A DNA stretch of 64,000 nt, taken from Streptomyces sp. man185 (GTDB taxonomy: Bacteria; Actinomycetota; Actinomycetes; Streptomycetales; Streptomycetaceae). The notes below the pieces were generated by a model. The model saw only the letters and a list, made by a program, of their open reading frames with translations, was not told the origin of the DNA and searched no databases. The first letter of the stretch is position 1, and each line of letters begins with the position of its first letter. A program made the position numbers and the translations under genes. This document shows, one piece after another, positions 34,015-42,734 of the stretch. The stretch covers positions 1-64,000 of the forward strand of contig NTHE01000014.1 of the NCBI GenBank assembly GCA_002551355.1. The letters run 5' to 3'.

Positions 34015-34809
34015 ATTAACACAACCGACGTGACCGCGCTGCAAACCCGCATGATCAACGCCCTGGGCGCCGAGGACTCTTCGATCCGGCTCCAGGCAGC
34101 CCTGGCGGCGGGCTCGAACCCCGACCCCGTGCTCGTGGAGACCCTCATCGAGCGGTGCGCGGTCGAGCCCGACTTCTTCGTGCGGGACATGCTGTCCTGG
34201 GCGCTGATCCGCCTCTCGCCGGAGATCACCCTCCCGCGCGTCCGCAAGGAGCTCGACTCCGAGCGCAACCAGGCCCGCAGCCAGGCATTGCACACGCTCT
34301 CCAAGATCAAGGACAAGAGCACGTGGCCCTGGATCACCCGGGACCACCTGCGCGACGCCGACGACGAGGTGGCGCGGACCGCGTGGCGGGTGGCGGTCGT
34401 CCTCGTGCCCGAGGAGGATGAGAAGGACCTGGTCGACGAGCTGGTCCTGCAACTCGGCCGCGGCGACCGCAGCGTGCAGCTGAGCCTGAGCCGGGCGTTC
34501 GTCGACCTGGGCGACGTGATCAAGCCCGCCCTGGAGAAGGCCGCGAACCACCCGGACCCGGATGTGGCGGCGCACGCCCGTGCCACGGAGATGCTCCGGA
34601 AGGACCCGGAGACGGGGTTCGACGCGGCGATCGAAGAGGCGAAGCGCACGGTCAGGCTCGGCCCGGAGCGGGCGGCCGAGGCCGAGGCGGCGGCCAAGGC
34701 TGCGGCCGAGGCGGCGGCCAAGGGCGGATCGACGACCGCGCCCGAGGCGGCAGCCGAGCCGGCCGGGCAGACCGACCCGAACCAGGCCGCCCAGGCCGCG
34801 GAAGGCTAG
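34015..34809 (+). CDS. HEAT-repeat protein, possible ATT start
   Basis: Helical-repeat protein (about 264 aa) with PBS-lyase/HEAT-like repeats through residues 15-200 and an Ala/Glu-rich low-complexity tail. Function unknown; such repeats mediate protein binding. The start is unusual. AGGAGG occupies 34001-34006, overlapping the GTG at 34006, so that GTG cannot be used with it. The codon at the right distance (8 bases) is ATT at 34015 (then NTTDVTALQ); the next normal starts are GTG 34030 and ATG 34051. ATT is a rare start codon, so this needs protein evidence. It is followed after 10 bases by a MerR gene whose sensor part has the same type of repeats. Confidence 0.75.
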   Translation: MNTTDVTALQTRMINALGAEDSSIRLQAALAAGSNPDPVLVETLIERCAVEPDFFVRDMLSWALIRLSPEITLPRVRKELDSERNQARSQALHTLSKIKDKSTWPWITRDHLRDADDEVARTAWRVAVVLVPEEDEKDLVDELVLQLGRGDRSVQLSLSRAFVDLGDVIKPALEKAANHPDPDVAAHARATEMLRKDPETGFDAAIEEAKRTVRLGPERAAEAEAAAKAAAEAAAKGGSTTAPEAAAEPAGQTDPNQAAQAAEG

Positions 34810-34819
34810 GAGACCGTAG

Positions 34820-35842
34820 TTGCTGATCGGCGATGTGGCCCGTCGTTCCGGGGTGAGCAGCCGGATGCTCCGGCACTACGACGCCCTGGGGCTGGTCCGG
34901 CCGACCGGCCGCACCGTCGGAGGCTACCGCGAGTACTCGGCCGGGGACGTTCGCAGGATCTTCCATGTGGAGAGCCTGCGGTCCCTCGGGCTGTCGCTCC
35001 AACAGATCGGGCGTGCGCTGGAGGACCCGGCCTTCACGCCGTCCGCTCTGGTCAGCGACCTCATCCAGTGGACGGAGGATCGCCTGGCGCGAGAGCAGGA
35101 GCTGCTGGAGCGGCTCCGCGTGATCGACGCGTCGGCGCCCACCGGCTGGCAGGACGTGCTCCGCGTCGTCGAACTCATGCGGGAGCTCAACTCGTCCAGC
35201 GCCGCACGTCGGCAGCAGGCCGTCCTGGGCGGGCCGGAGGACGTGTCGGTTCCCGCCGAGCTGCTGGTCGGGGCGGTCCTGGCCGAGTCCGACCCCCATG
35301 TCGCGGGCGCGCTGCGCTGGGCCCTCGCCCGATCGGGCGGCGAGGGCGTGGCGGCACTGGCCGCCGTCGCGCGCTCGCAGGACGTGGACATCCGGCGCCG
35401 CGCGGTGCTGGCGATCGCCGAGATGCCCGATGCTCCGGGAGCGATCCCGGTACTCGCGGACGCCCTCGGGGACCCGGACCCGACCGTGCGCGGGCGGGCC
35501 GCCGTCGTCCTGGGCGGACACGGTGTGGCCGCGGCCGTGCCGACGCTCGTCGGCATGGTGGTCGAGGGTTCCAACGACGTCGACGCGGCGGAGGCGCTGG
35601 GAACGCTGTCCCGGGACCCCGAGTGCGCGGCCGCGATCGCGACCGCCGTGGCCGACGAACTCGCCGCGCCCACCGCGGACTCGGCGACCCGGATCCGTCT
35701 GACCCAGGCGCTGGTGGAGCTGGAGGGAACCACCGCGCACGGAATCCTGCGGCACCTGGCGCACGACCAGGACCGCGCGGTGGCCCTGGTCGCATCGGCC
35801 CTGGCGGGAGCCGAGGAAGAGCGAACGGGCGAGGATTCCTGA
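34820..35842 (+). CDS. MerR-family regulator with HEAT-repeat C-terminal domain
   Basis: A 340-aa protein starting at TTG 34820 after GGAG. Residues 1-70 are a MerR winged helix (IGDVARRSGVSSRMLRHYD, then GYREYSAGDVRRI). A coiled segment follows (WTEDRLAREQELLERLRVI). From about 150 on there are HEAT repeats in place of the usual small ligand-binding domain (SDPHVAGALRWALARSG, QDVDIRRRAVLAIAEM, PDPTVRGRAAVVLGGHG). MerR proteins twist long-spacer promoters such as the one at 33963. It probably controls its own operon. Whether the partner HEAT protein acts as effector is speculation. Confidence 0.88.
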   Translation: MLIGDVARRSGVSSRMLRHYDALGLVRPTGRTVGGYREYSAGDVRRIFHVESLRSLGLSLQQIGRALEDPAFTPSALVSDLIQWTEDRLAREQELLERLRVIDASAPTGWQDVLRVVELMRELNSSSAARRQQAVLGGPEDVSVPAELLVGAVLAESDPHVAGALRWALARSGGEGVAALAAVARSQDVDIRRRAVLAIAEMPDAPGAIPVLADALGDPDPTVRGRAAVVLGGHGVAAAVPTLVGMVVEGSNDVDAAEALGTLSRDPECAAAIATAVADELAAPTADSATRIRLTQALVELEGTTAHGILRHLAHDQDRAVALVASALAGAEEERTGEDS

Positions 35843-36339
35843 AGGCACGCCACGAAGGCGCCGCGGCACCGGGTCCGCCCGGGCGGCATGTCGCGGCGCC
35901 GGCGGCGGAAAGGTCACCGCAGCAGTCGCCTCGGCCACCTCACGCGGCGAAGGAACGAACCGATGAGCAGCCACACGCACCGCGTGAGGCCCCTACGCGG
36001 GAAACCGGCAGCGCTGTACCGTACGGTGCACGTGACTCCCCGCATGGGCCTGCGCGTTACTTCTCCTCGCCCGCCTCGACTGCGGTGCGGGCCGCCGTAG
36101 AAGCTCATCGCGTTCACCGTCTGCGATCTCCTCGGGCTGTCGTCGCACTCGCGGTTCAGAGGTCTGGCTGACGGACAAACTGCTCGAGCGCGCCCGTCGT
36201 ACCAGTACCAGCGGGCTCGTCACCGACCAGAGCTACGAGCCAGCAGCGGATCCTGTCCAAGGCCTTCCCCGAGGCCAACGTCAGCGGGCAGCTGAAGGCG
36301 TATCACGTGCCCGGGCAACGGTATGGGTGGAATGAGTTC
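35843..36339. other. about 500 bases without an intact gene
   Basis: No gene with start, ribosome site and coherent product is visible. The frame leading into the next gene is open upstream (SKAFPEANVSGQLKAYH at about 36255-36306) but has no start and changes character, which suggests a decayed or rearranged upstream gene. Otherwise nothing recognisable. Confidence 0.5.
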
Positions 36340-36816
36340 ATGGCTGAAGTGATTGCCGTGCTGGAAGAGCTCAGGGACATCACCCCGCTGACCGCCGAGG
36401 CTGTGGCGGCGCGGTTCTCGGCTCGGGAGTGGACGCCCGGGAGCAAGGTCCGTGACGGCGTGGAGACGTCGTGGGACAAGGGCAGCGTCGGGGGCTGGAT
36501 CCAGACGTTCGGCGGTGGGGCGGTCAGCGTCTCGTTCTTCGTCTGGATCCGCGACGTCGACGAGTCGGGCTACTTCGACGACCTGGATGCCGTCTACGAG
36601 CAGGGGGAGCAGGTGCTGGCCGACTTCCTCCCGAAGATCGAGGAGTCCCCGCTTGCCGGCCACCTCATCGAGGCCGAGCCGACGGAGGCGGACACGGACG
36701 AGTTCATCAGGTTGAAGAAGTGGACCCTCGGCGGCCGGATTCTGACCGCCGGTGCGATCCAGCATGACACCGATCTTCCGGTGATGGTCGTCGTGGTGCT
36801 GGAGGAGCGGGCGTGA
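36340..36816 (+). CDS. hypothetical protein
   Basis: A 158-aa acidic protein I do not recognise. It begins MAEVIAVLEELRDI and is rich in Asp/Glu, without signal peptide, membrane segments or obvious catalytic motifs. ATG 36340 is preferred because GGGTGG lies 9 bases upstream; GTG 36307 is in frame but has no ribosome site. The open frame extends upstream without a start, so this may be the surviving part of a larger gene. It ends 28 bases before the murA-terminator copy. Confidence 0.6.
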   Translation: MAEVIAVLEELRDITPLTAEAVAARFSAREWTPGSKVRDGVETSWDKGSVGGWIQTFGGGAVSVSFFVWIRDVDESGYFDDLDAVYEQGEQVLADFLPKIEESPLAGHLIEAEPTEADTDEFIRLKKWTLGGRILTAGAIQHDTDLPVMVVVVLEERA

Positions 36817-36844
36817 CAGATATTCGCTGGGCAACTGGCATGTT

Positions 36845-36883
36845 GGGGTGTCGTGCCCCTTGCTCGAAGGGGCACGACACCCC
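36845..36883. terminator. perfect 17-bp hairpin, copy of the murA-side terminator
   Basis: GGGGTGTCGTGCCCCTT (36845-36861) and its complement (36867-36883) form a 17-bp perfect stem with a 5-base loop GCTCG. The right arm recurs at 42700, downstream of the XRE-MurA gene, where the left arm is imperfect. This is probably the original terminator of that gene, displaced 5.8 kb. Confidence 0.75.
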
Positions 36884-36901
36884 GCCCGTCAGATGTCCCG
36901 G
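36867..36901. repeat. 35-bp direct repeat, left copy (att-like)
   Basis: Identical over 35 bases to 42700-42734, in the same orientation. It begins AAGGGGCACGACACCCC and ends GTCAGATGTCCCGG. The last part is the complement of the final codons of the XRE-MurA gene (Arg-Asp-Ile-stop), so this copy is a displaced fragment of that gene's 3' end. Bases outside differ at once on both sides. Confidence 0.85.
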
Positions 36902-37233
36902 TTCACCGCCGTGATGGAAGCGATCCGGGTGCCCCGCCCCGGGCCGGGGCGGCCCCGGGTGCGGCCGGCTCACGTGCTGGGCGTCAAGGGCTACAGCTCC
37001 CGTGCGATACGAACCTGGCTCAGGCGTCGCTGCATCGGCCATACCATCCCCGAGCGGGCCGACCAGGTCCGCAACCGGCTCCGGCGCGGCAGCCGGGGCG
37101 GACGCCCGCCAAGCTTCGACAAGCAGCTCTACAAGCGGCGCGACGTCGTGGAACGGTGCTTCAACCGGCTCAAGCAGTGGCGCGGCATCGCGACCCGCTA
37201 CGACAAGACCGCCGAGCCTGTGGCGTGTCGGCA
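36902..37233 (+). pseudogene. IS5-family transposase, C-terminal remnant
   Basis: The frame reads FTAVMEAIRVPR, then GYSSRAIRTWLRRR, VRNRLRRGSRGGRPPSF and VVERCFNRLKQWRGIATRYD. This is the C-terminal half of an IS5-group DDE transposase with its final catalytic Glu. The N-terminal half is missing: the remnant starts exactly at the end of the left 35-bp repeat. The expected C-terminus after TRYDKTAE is replaced by unrelated sequence. No terminal inverted repeats are seen, so it is immobile. Confidence 0.8.
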
Positions 37234-37300
37234 ACACGACGCGCAACGGCTGTCCGTGGCGTACCTGACTTGTATCGCCGTAGCGGGAGTGATGTACGTG

Positions 37301-38005
37301 TCAGTCCACTTCCAGGGCGTCCAGAGCCAGCGTGTGGGCTATGGCGAGGCGGCGGTCGATGTCGGGCGCGAGGATCTCAAGTACGTACCGGGTGTGCAGC
37401 CCCAGCTTCTTGGTGACGGTCATCAGCGGCTTGCCGCTCTCGGTGTACTCGAAGCGGTACGGCCAGATGAACGGTACGTATTCGAGATACGGCACGAACT
37501 CCCAGATGAACCGGACGAAGGCCACCACCCGGCTGTGCTCGCGGCCGGTCAGTTTCATCGTCCCCGGCTGGCGCACCTGCCATGTCCTGCGGAGGAGAGA
37601 CGCGCCCGCGTCCTCGTAGAACGACCCGAAGGACTGGCCCGAAGCGTCCCGCACGTCGTACATGTGGCCCACTGCGTGGTCGCGGCCCTTGAAGGCGGCG
37701 AGAACGGACTTCCTGGACGCGTCCGTATAGACGGTCACCTGCCCCCTGAGAGACAGCCGCTTCTCGCGTGCGTATGCGACGGGCTGGCCCTCGGAGCCGT
37801 CCGGCCGGGCCACGCTCACCACGTACTCGCCGGCCGTGAGGCTCAGTGTCTTCTTGATGACGAAGGTGTCGTGGGACTGGATGTCCGGTGCTTCAGCAAT
37901 GGTGGGGGCCGGGGCCGGGGCGGGGGCAGCCTTGGTGAGGCTGACGGCGGCCCTGTCCTTCTCCGCGCCCGTTCCTGCGGTCGACTCGGTGCCCGTGCTG
38001 TCCAT
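37301..38005 (-). CDS. LURP-one-related / tubby-like family protein
   Basis: A 234-aa protein starting at ATG 38005 with GGGAG upstream. An Ala/Pro-rich N-terminus (to about residue 40) is followed by a beta-rich domain (KKTLSLTAGEYVVSV, YAREKRLSLRGQVTVY, VGHMYDVRDASGQSFGSF). This pattern of strands and a buried helix resembles the LURP-one/tubby C-terminal fold. Members are cytoplasmic, some bind phospholipids, and bacterial roles are unknown. A hydrophobic stretch FIWEFVPYLEYVPFIWPY lies near residue 170. The homology call is by general pattern only. Confidence 0.6.
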   Translation of the reverse strand: MDSTGTESTAGTGAEKDRAAVSLTKAAPAPAPAPTIAEAPDIQSHDTFVIKKTLSLTAGEYVVSVARPDGSEGQPVAYAREKRLSLRGQVTVYTDASRKSVLAAFKGRDHAVGHMYDVRDASGQSFGSFYEDAGASLLRRTWQVRQPGTMKLTGREHSRVVAFVRFIWEFVPYLEYVPFIWPYRFEYTESGKPLMTVTKKLGLHTRYVLEILAPDIDRRLAIAHTLALDALEVD

Positions 38006-38204
38006 GTGGCATCTCCCGTTGTCCCTGTGGCCCCGATTCGGTCCGTCCATCGTCGGCCGCACGACCGGCCCGGCGCAGTCTCCGGAAGTCGCGATCCCGG
38101 GCGACGAAAGGTGTCGACTTTCGTCGTACGGTGGCACGACGCTCGGCCGATGCACGCGTTCTTCCGGGGGTCCTACCGTCGGTCCGGTGTAGGCGGACAG
38201 GGAA

Positions 38205-40157
38205 GTGGATGTGGATGTGAGGGCGGGTACGGATGTGGGGGATCGACGGGTACGTTCCGCCGGGCTCGTTGTTCGGGGCCTCCGGCGGCGGTTGAGCGGC
38301 GGTGTGCTCTGGAGCCCCGCCCGTATCGTCGGGGAGGCGGTGCTCGCCGTCACCCTCGCCGGGTTCGCCACGGGCATCGGCGCGTGGGGGGACACGCTCG
38401 ACGCGCGGACCGTTCTCCTCGCAGGGGCGATGGCCCTGCTGGCGCCCGCGCGCCACGCGCTGCCCGCGACCGTCCTCATCCTCTCCGCCCCGCTGGCCGG
38501 GGGGTGGAGCGTCATGGCCTCCGTGCTGCTGGTCTGCGCCGCCTGGTCGGCGGGGCGGCGGATCACGGAACCCTGGCGGGTGGCCGTCGCGTTCGGGGCC
38601 GCGTGTGTGCTCCACACCGTCCCGGGCCTGTACCGCGACATCACCTCGGGGGCCGCGTCCGTGCTGCCCGTCACCCTTGGGTGGAACGTCGTGGCATTCC
38701 TGACCCTGGCCGTGGTGCCGGCCCTCGTCGGCCGCTACCGGGATCAACGGCGGCGACTGCTCGGCGCGTTGTGGCAGAACAATCAGCAACTCAGGCGCGA
38801 GCAGGCGATGGTGGCCCGTGAGGCGCGGTTGCTGGAGCGCAACCGCATCGCCCATGACATGCACGACAGCCTCGGCCATCAGCTCGCCCTGATCTCCGTG
38901 CACGCGGGCGCCCTCCAGGTCGACCCGGAGCTGACCGGGAGCCAGCGAGAGGCCGTGCGGATCCTCCGGGGCGCCTCCGTCACCGCGATGGCGGAGTTGC
39001 GGGCGGCGGTGGGGGTGCTTCACGACGAGGCGGAGTATCGGGAGCAACAGAACGAGCAGCAGGACCAGGGGCATCAGCCTCACCAGGGGAACCAGGGGGA
39101 GATTTCCTACCGGGAGTACGGGGAGCACCGGGAACACCAGGGGCATCAGCGGCAGCCGGTGGGCGACGGCGCCTCGGTGCCGTACGCGCCCCGTACCACC
39201 GCCGCCATCGACGGCCTGGTCGAGTCGTCCCGGGGCGCGGGCACGGCGGTGTCGCTGGACCGGAGCGGTGTCCGGCGGCCGTTGGCGCCCGCCGCCGACC
39301 ACGAGGCGTACCGCATCGTCCAGGAGGGGCTGACCAACGCTCACAAGCACGCGCCGGGCGCCCCGATACGCCTTGCCCTGCGGTACGAACCGGACAGCCT
39401 GGTCGTGGAGGTCACCAACGGGCCCGTGCCGGGCGGAGCGCCCGAGGTGCCGCCGGAGATCAGCGGCGGCCAAGGGCTGAAAGGGCTGCACGAGCGGGTC
39501 GGCCGGGTCGGCGGCATGGTGCACACCGGGCCCACCGAGGAGGGCGGCTTCCGGATCGCGGGGATGCTGCCGTACGGGGAGGAGAGCAAGGCGGGAAGCG
39601 GGGCGGAGGGCCGGGCGGGGCACCTCGGGGGACACGGGGCGGGGAACGGTGCCCGGGGCGCGGGGCCGTACGGCGCGACCTCCGTCGTACCGGCTCGCGA
39701 CGTTCGGGGGCAGCTGCGTCCGGGGGCGGTGGACGACGGTGGAACGGTCATCAACGGGGCCGATCCACAGAGGGAGTTCACCGCCATTATGAGTACCAGG
39801 AAGAACGTCGCCATCGGCTGCGCCGTCACCGCCGTCGTCCTCGTCGCGGGCGTCATCGGCCTGGGCGTCTGGGGGATCGGCGCCATGACGGAAGAGGTGA
39901 AGAAGGCGGAGATCTCGCCGAGCGTCTACGAGGAGGCGAAGGTCGGGGACGCCGAGGCGGACATCCGGGCCAGGCTCCCCGAAGAGGACTCGTGGCTCAC
40001 CTCGGACCTGGCGGACCAGGGGCCCAAGCTGCCCGACGGAGCGACGTGCCGACACTTCACCTCCGAGGACGACCAAGGGGTCGACTTCCTCACCGTCTTC
40101 CGGTTCTGCTTCCGGGACGGGAAGTTGGTCTCCAAGGAGACGTACAAGGCGACGTGA
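38205..40157 (+). CDS. NarL-type sensor histidine kinase fused to a small membrane protein
   Basis: A 650-aa frame. Residues 25-190 hold about five membrane segments. The HisKA_3 phospho-site is RNRIAHDMHDSLGHQ near 213. A Gln/His-rich insert follows (about 282-325). The ATPase domain has an N box (EGLTNAHKHAPG) and a G box (GQGLKGLHERVG), ending near 465. A low-complexity stretch (466-528) then leads into MSTRKNVAIGCAVTAVVLV, one membrane helix and a folded tail with Cys (TCRHFTS, FRFCFRDG). That tail looks like a separate small membrane protein: an ATG at 39789 has GGGAG 12 bases upstream. So this is either a true fusion or a kinase whose stop codon was lost. It partners the response regulator 104 bases downstream. 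The GTG at 38205 has GGGAAG upstream. Confidence 0.85.
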   Translation: MDVDVRAGTDVGDRRVRSAGLVVRGLRRRLSGGVLWSPARIVGEAVLAVTLAGFATGIGAWGDTLDARTVLLAGAMALLAPARHALPATVLILSAPLAGGWSVMASVLLVCAAWSAGRRITEPWRVAVAFGAACVLHTVPGLYRDITSGAASVLPVTLGWNVVAFLTLAVVPALVGRYRDQRRRLLGALWQNNQQLRREQAMVAREARLLERNRIAHDMHDSLGHQLALISVHAGALQVDPELTGSQREAVRILRGASVTAMAELRAAVGVLHDEAEYREQQNEQQDQGHQPHQGNQGEISYREYGEHREHQGHQRQPVGDGASVPYAPRTTAAIDGLVESSRGAGTAVSLDRSGVRRPLAPAADHEAYRIVQEGLTNAHKHAPGAPIRLALRYEPDSLVVEVTNGPVPGGAPEVPPEISGGQGLKGLHERVGRVGGMVHTGPTEEGGFRIAGMLPYGEESKAGSGAEGRAGHLGGHGAGNGARGAGPYGATSVVPARDVRGQLRPGAVDDGGTVINGADPQREFTAIMSTRKNVAIGCAVTAVVLVAGVIGLGVWGIGAMTEEVKKAEISPSVYEEAKVGDAEADIRARLPEEDSWLTSDLADQGPKLPDGATCRHFTSEDDQGVDFLTVFRFCFRDGKLVSKETYKAT

Positions 40158-40261
40158 TGCCGGGCTCCGTGCGGCGGGTCGGCCCGTACAGGGCATGATG
40201 GCGGGGCCACTCCGTCCGTTCTCCTTGACAACGTCATGATCGACACCGCGCAGGAGGTTGT

Positions 40262-40939
40262 GTGATCCGGGTCCTCGTCGCCGACGACGAGCCGCTCATC
40301 AGGGCCGGCATCAGAATGATCCTCACCTCGGCCGACGACATCGACGTGGTCGCCGAGGCCGGGGACGGCCGCGAGGCGGTGGAGAAGGCCCGGGGGGGCG
40401 GGGTCGACGTGGCGCTGCTGGACATCCAGATGCCGGTGATGGACGGGCTGACGGCGCTGGTCGAGCTCGGCCGCGCCGCGCCGAAGGTACGGGTCCTGAT
40501 CCTCACCACCTTCGGCGAGCGGGACAACGTGCTGCGGACGCTCGGCCACGGCGGTGCGGGGTTCCTGCTGAAGGACTCCGCGCCCGACGAGCTGATCCAG
40601 GCGGTGCGGGCCGCGGCGGCGGGCAACGCGTATCTCTCACCCGCGGCCACCCGGCATGTGGCGGACGTGCTCTCCGCCACCGGGGCCACCACGCGCGGGG
40701 AGGCCGTGCGGCGCCGGCTCGACGGGCTCACCACCCGGGAGCGCGAGGTGCTGGCGCTGCTCGGGGAGGGGCTCTCCAACGCGGACGCGGGGCGGCGGCT
40801 GCATATGAGCGAGGCCACGGTGAAGACGTATGTCAGCCGCATCCTCACCAAGCTCGACTGCGACAACCGCGTCCAGGCCGCCCTTCTCGCCCGCGACGCC
40901 GGGCTCCAGCCGGGGGGACTTCAGCCGGGCGGGCACTGA
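40262..40939 (+). CDS. NarL/LuxR-family response regulator
   Basis: A 225-aa regulator with receiver domain 1-120 (acidic pair ADDEP, phospho-acceptor Asp in ALLDIQMP, Thr in LILTTF, Lys in LLKDSAP) and a C-terminal LuxR helix-turn-helix (LTTREREVLALLGEGLSN, then EATVKTYVSRILTKLDC). The GTG start follows GCAGGAGG. It pairs with the preceding histidine kinase; its targets are unknown. Confidence 0.93.
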   Translation: MIRVLVADDEPLIRAGIRMILTSADDIDVVAEAGDGREAVEKARGGGVDVALLDIQMPVMDGLTALVELGRAAPKVRVLILTTFGERDNVLRTLGHGGAGFLLKDSAPDELIQAVRAAAAGNAYLSPAATRHVADVLSATGATTRGEAVRRRLDGLTTREREVLALLGEGLSNADAGRRLHMSEATVKTYVSRILTKLDCDNRVQAALLARDAGLQPGGLQPGGH

Positions 40940-41562
40940 CCGGACGGAGCGTCACTTCCGGACGGCCTGACGTCTGTACAGGGGCGCGGAGTCCGTACGG
41001 GCCCCTTCCGGCCCGGTGGGCCGAGACACGCGGATCCGCCCGACCGTATCCGTACGGTCGTATCGCACCGCCAGGCCAGAGCGGTCGGGTCCCCGCTCGT
41101 CGGAGCCTCCCCCGAGGACACGAGGGAGGGCTCTTCCGGACGGACCGAAACGGGCCTCTGCCCCCTGACCGTGCTGCTCCGGTTCAGGGCCGACTTCTAC
41201 GACTGCCGGACACGCCCTGGGGGGCTCGGGGTGGTCCGAAGCTCGCAGGCCCGTGTCCTCGGACACATCGTGATGCGCGTCGGGATGGTCCTCCAGTGGT
41301 GGCGCGTCGCTGGACGCCGCCCGGAGGGGCGCAGCGGTGGACAGCCGGTGGACAGACGCCTTTGGACGAGCCAGCACGCGGCCGCACAGGGGAGACTGCC
41401 TCACACGGCGATCTGGGAAAACGTCATCAGGAAGCAGGGTGCGGCACCACCAGGCGCGATCGCTCTCGTCATGCGCAGGTCTTGGGTTCGCAACCTGAAG
41501 ACAGCGCCGGCCCGGTTGAGGGTCAGAGCTGCAGGCGCCCGGGGTCGCACATGGTGGTTTCA
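40940..41562. other. non-coding stretch with decayed DNA
   Basis: No supported gene. An 8-bp inverted repeat CGACCGTA-TCCG-TACGGTCG lies at 41041-41060. Near 41170 the translation TVLLRFRADFYDC resembles the start of an actinobacterial transposase but breaks off at once. The composition looks like accumulated remnants. Confidence 0.4.
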
Positions 41563-42111
41563 GGAACCGGGAGCCGTCTCCTCCAGGAAACGTTCCACCT
41601 CGCGGGCCATGCCGGAATCAGCTCCTGACGCGAGAGAGTTCCTTCCCGTTGAGCCCTCGTGGATGCCGAGTCCGCCGACCCAGAGGTGTGCGAACGCTTG
41701 CTCACCGTCGACCTGCGGACTGAATTGCATGTCCAGTTGCCGCAACTGTGCGGGGGATGAGGCGGCGTAGACGGTGGCCGTCGCCCGCCGTTGTGGATAG
41801 AGGTTGAAGCCTCGGATGTCGCTGGAGCCGTACTCATTCGAAGGCGCCGTGGCCGTCTCGTCCCACACGGACGTCTGAGTGGCGGGGATGGCCGCACAAA
41901 TCGATGGAGAGCTGTGTGGAACGGCGGTGCTCGAACGTCACCTGGGACGAGACGTACGTCAGCCCCTTCGCCTCGCCCCACGACCCTGTGGAGGCACTCC
42001 CCTCGTGAGGATGTGCAACCCGTACACGCAGGCCGGCCCACTCATCGGACTGATAGTCCTGCCAGTCTCCGATGACGTTCGGCGATTCCCGAGATCCCTC
42101 GTCTGACTGCT
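41563..42111 (-). pseudogene. frameshifted hypothetical gene
   Basis: On the minus strand two adjacent frames read like one protein. The upstream one (about 42115-41840) gives SPNVIGDWQDYQSDEWAGL and EAKGLTYVSSQVTFEHR before a TGA. The downstream one (41868-41563) gives DIRGFNLYPQRRATATVY, LDMQFSPQVDGEQAFAHLW and a clean C-terminus. A shift near the GTG at about 42111 would also be needed to join a start. I do not recognise the family. The 102-residue downstream frame could be a small intact gene from GTG 41868, but it lacks a ribosome site. Confidence 0.45.
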
Positions 42112-42120
42112 CACGTCAGC

Positions 42121-42660
42121 TTACGTCCTGCGTTCGTCTCCACCGCTGCGTGGAGCGTAGGAGAGGGCTTTGAACGTTATGCCGGACGGCGGCTTCGCCG
42201 GCCCCTTCGTGGTCTTGATGACCTTGCTGGCGTCGATGTACGCGCCCGCCATCCCCTCCCGCTGGTACGCCCCGTGCGTCGACTCGATCGCGCCACGCGC
42301 CGTGCCCGCACCGCACTCGTCCTGACCGTGTAGAACACCCTGGCCATGGCACTGATCAACGAGCCGGGGACCGAGGCGTATCACCCCGGGTTCCGAGGCG
42401 GCTGGGCGAATGTTCGCCCGGTACGTGTAGAGGTCCGGGCCGAAACTGGTCGTAGTCGACTCCGACTTGCAGGAACGCCAGTGGCAGCGTCGGTGCGGGC
42501 ATTGCGAGGCCCCTCCGGCGAGCACTCTCCGTGAAAAGTGACGGGCTATCAGGTATTCCTGATGCATCGTCACCCATTGAAGATCATCTTGCACACGCGT
42601 TGCACAAGGTGATGAAGAACAGCGGTGATCAATGGAAGGCCGAGAAAGGGTATAGCCACA
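42121..42660 (-). other. decayed reading frame downstream of XRE-MurA
   Basis: The lower part of this minus-strand frame (42121-42320) reads like a protein C-terminus (GAYQREGMAGAYIDASKV, GITFKALSYAPRSGGDERRT). Upstream the composition becomes Cys/His-rich noise and no start with a ribosome site is found. Probably the 3' remnant of a lost gene lying just before the preceding pseudogene. Confidence 0.35.
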
Positions 42661-42699
42661 GGTCGTCGCGTGTTTAGGGATGTCGTGCCCCGTGTCCCC

Positions 42700-42734
42700 A
42701 AGGGGCACGACACCCCGCCCGTCAGATGTCCCGG
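42700..42734. repeat. 35-bp direct repeat, right copy (3' end of XRE-MurA gene)
   Basis: Exact copy of 36867-36901. Here it is in its native place: it covers the last four codons of the gene ending at 42722 plus the right arm of its hairpin terminator. The left arm here (from 42681) pairs over only 11 bases (TGTCGTGCCCC), unlike the 17-bp stem at the left copy. That is what a crossover inside the repeat would leave. Confidence 0.85.

Noticed and set aside
36842..37250. Complete insertion sequence
   Set aside because: Only the C-terminal half of a transposase is present, with no terminal inverted repeats; the 17-bp hairpin belongs to the murA terminator copy.
41471..41510. tRNA-like segment around TTGGGTTCGCAACCTG
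   Set aside because: A T-arm-like string is present, but no acceptor, D or anticodon stems can be paired around it.
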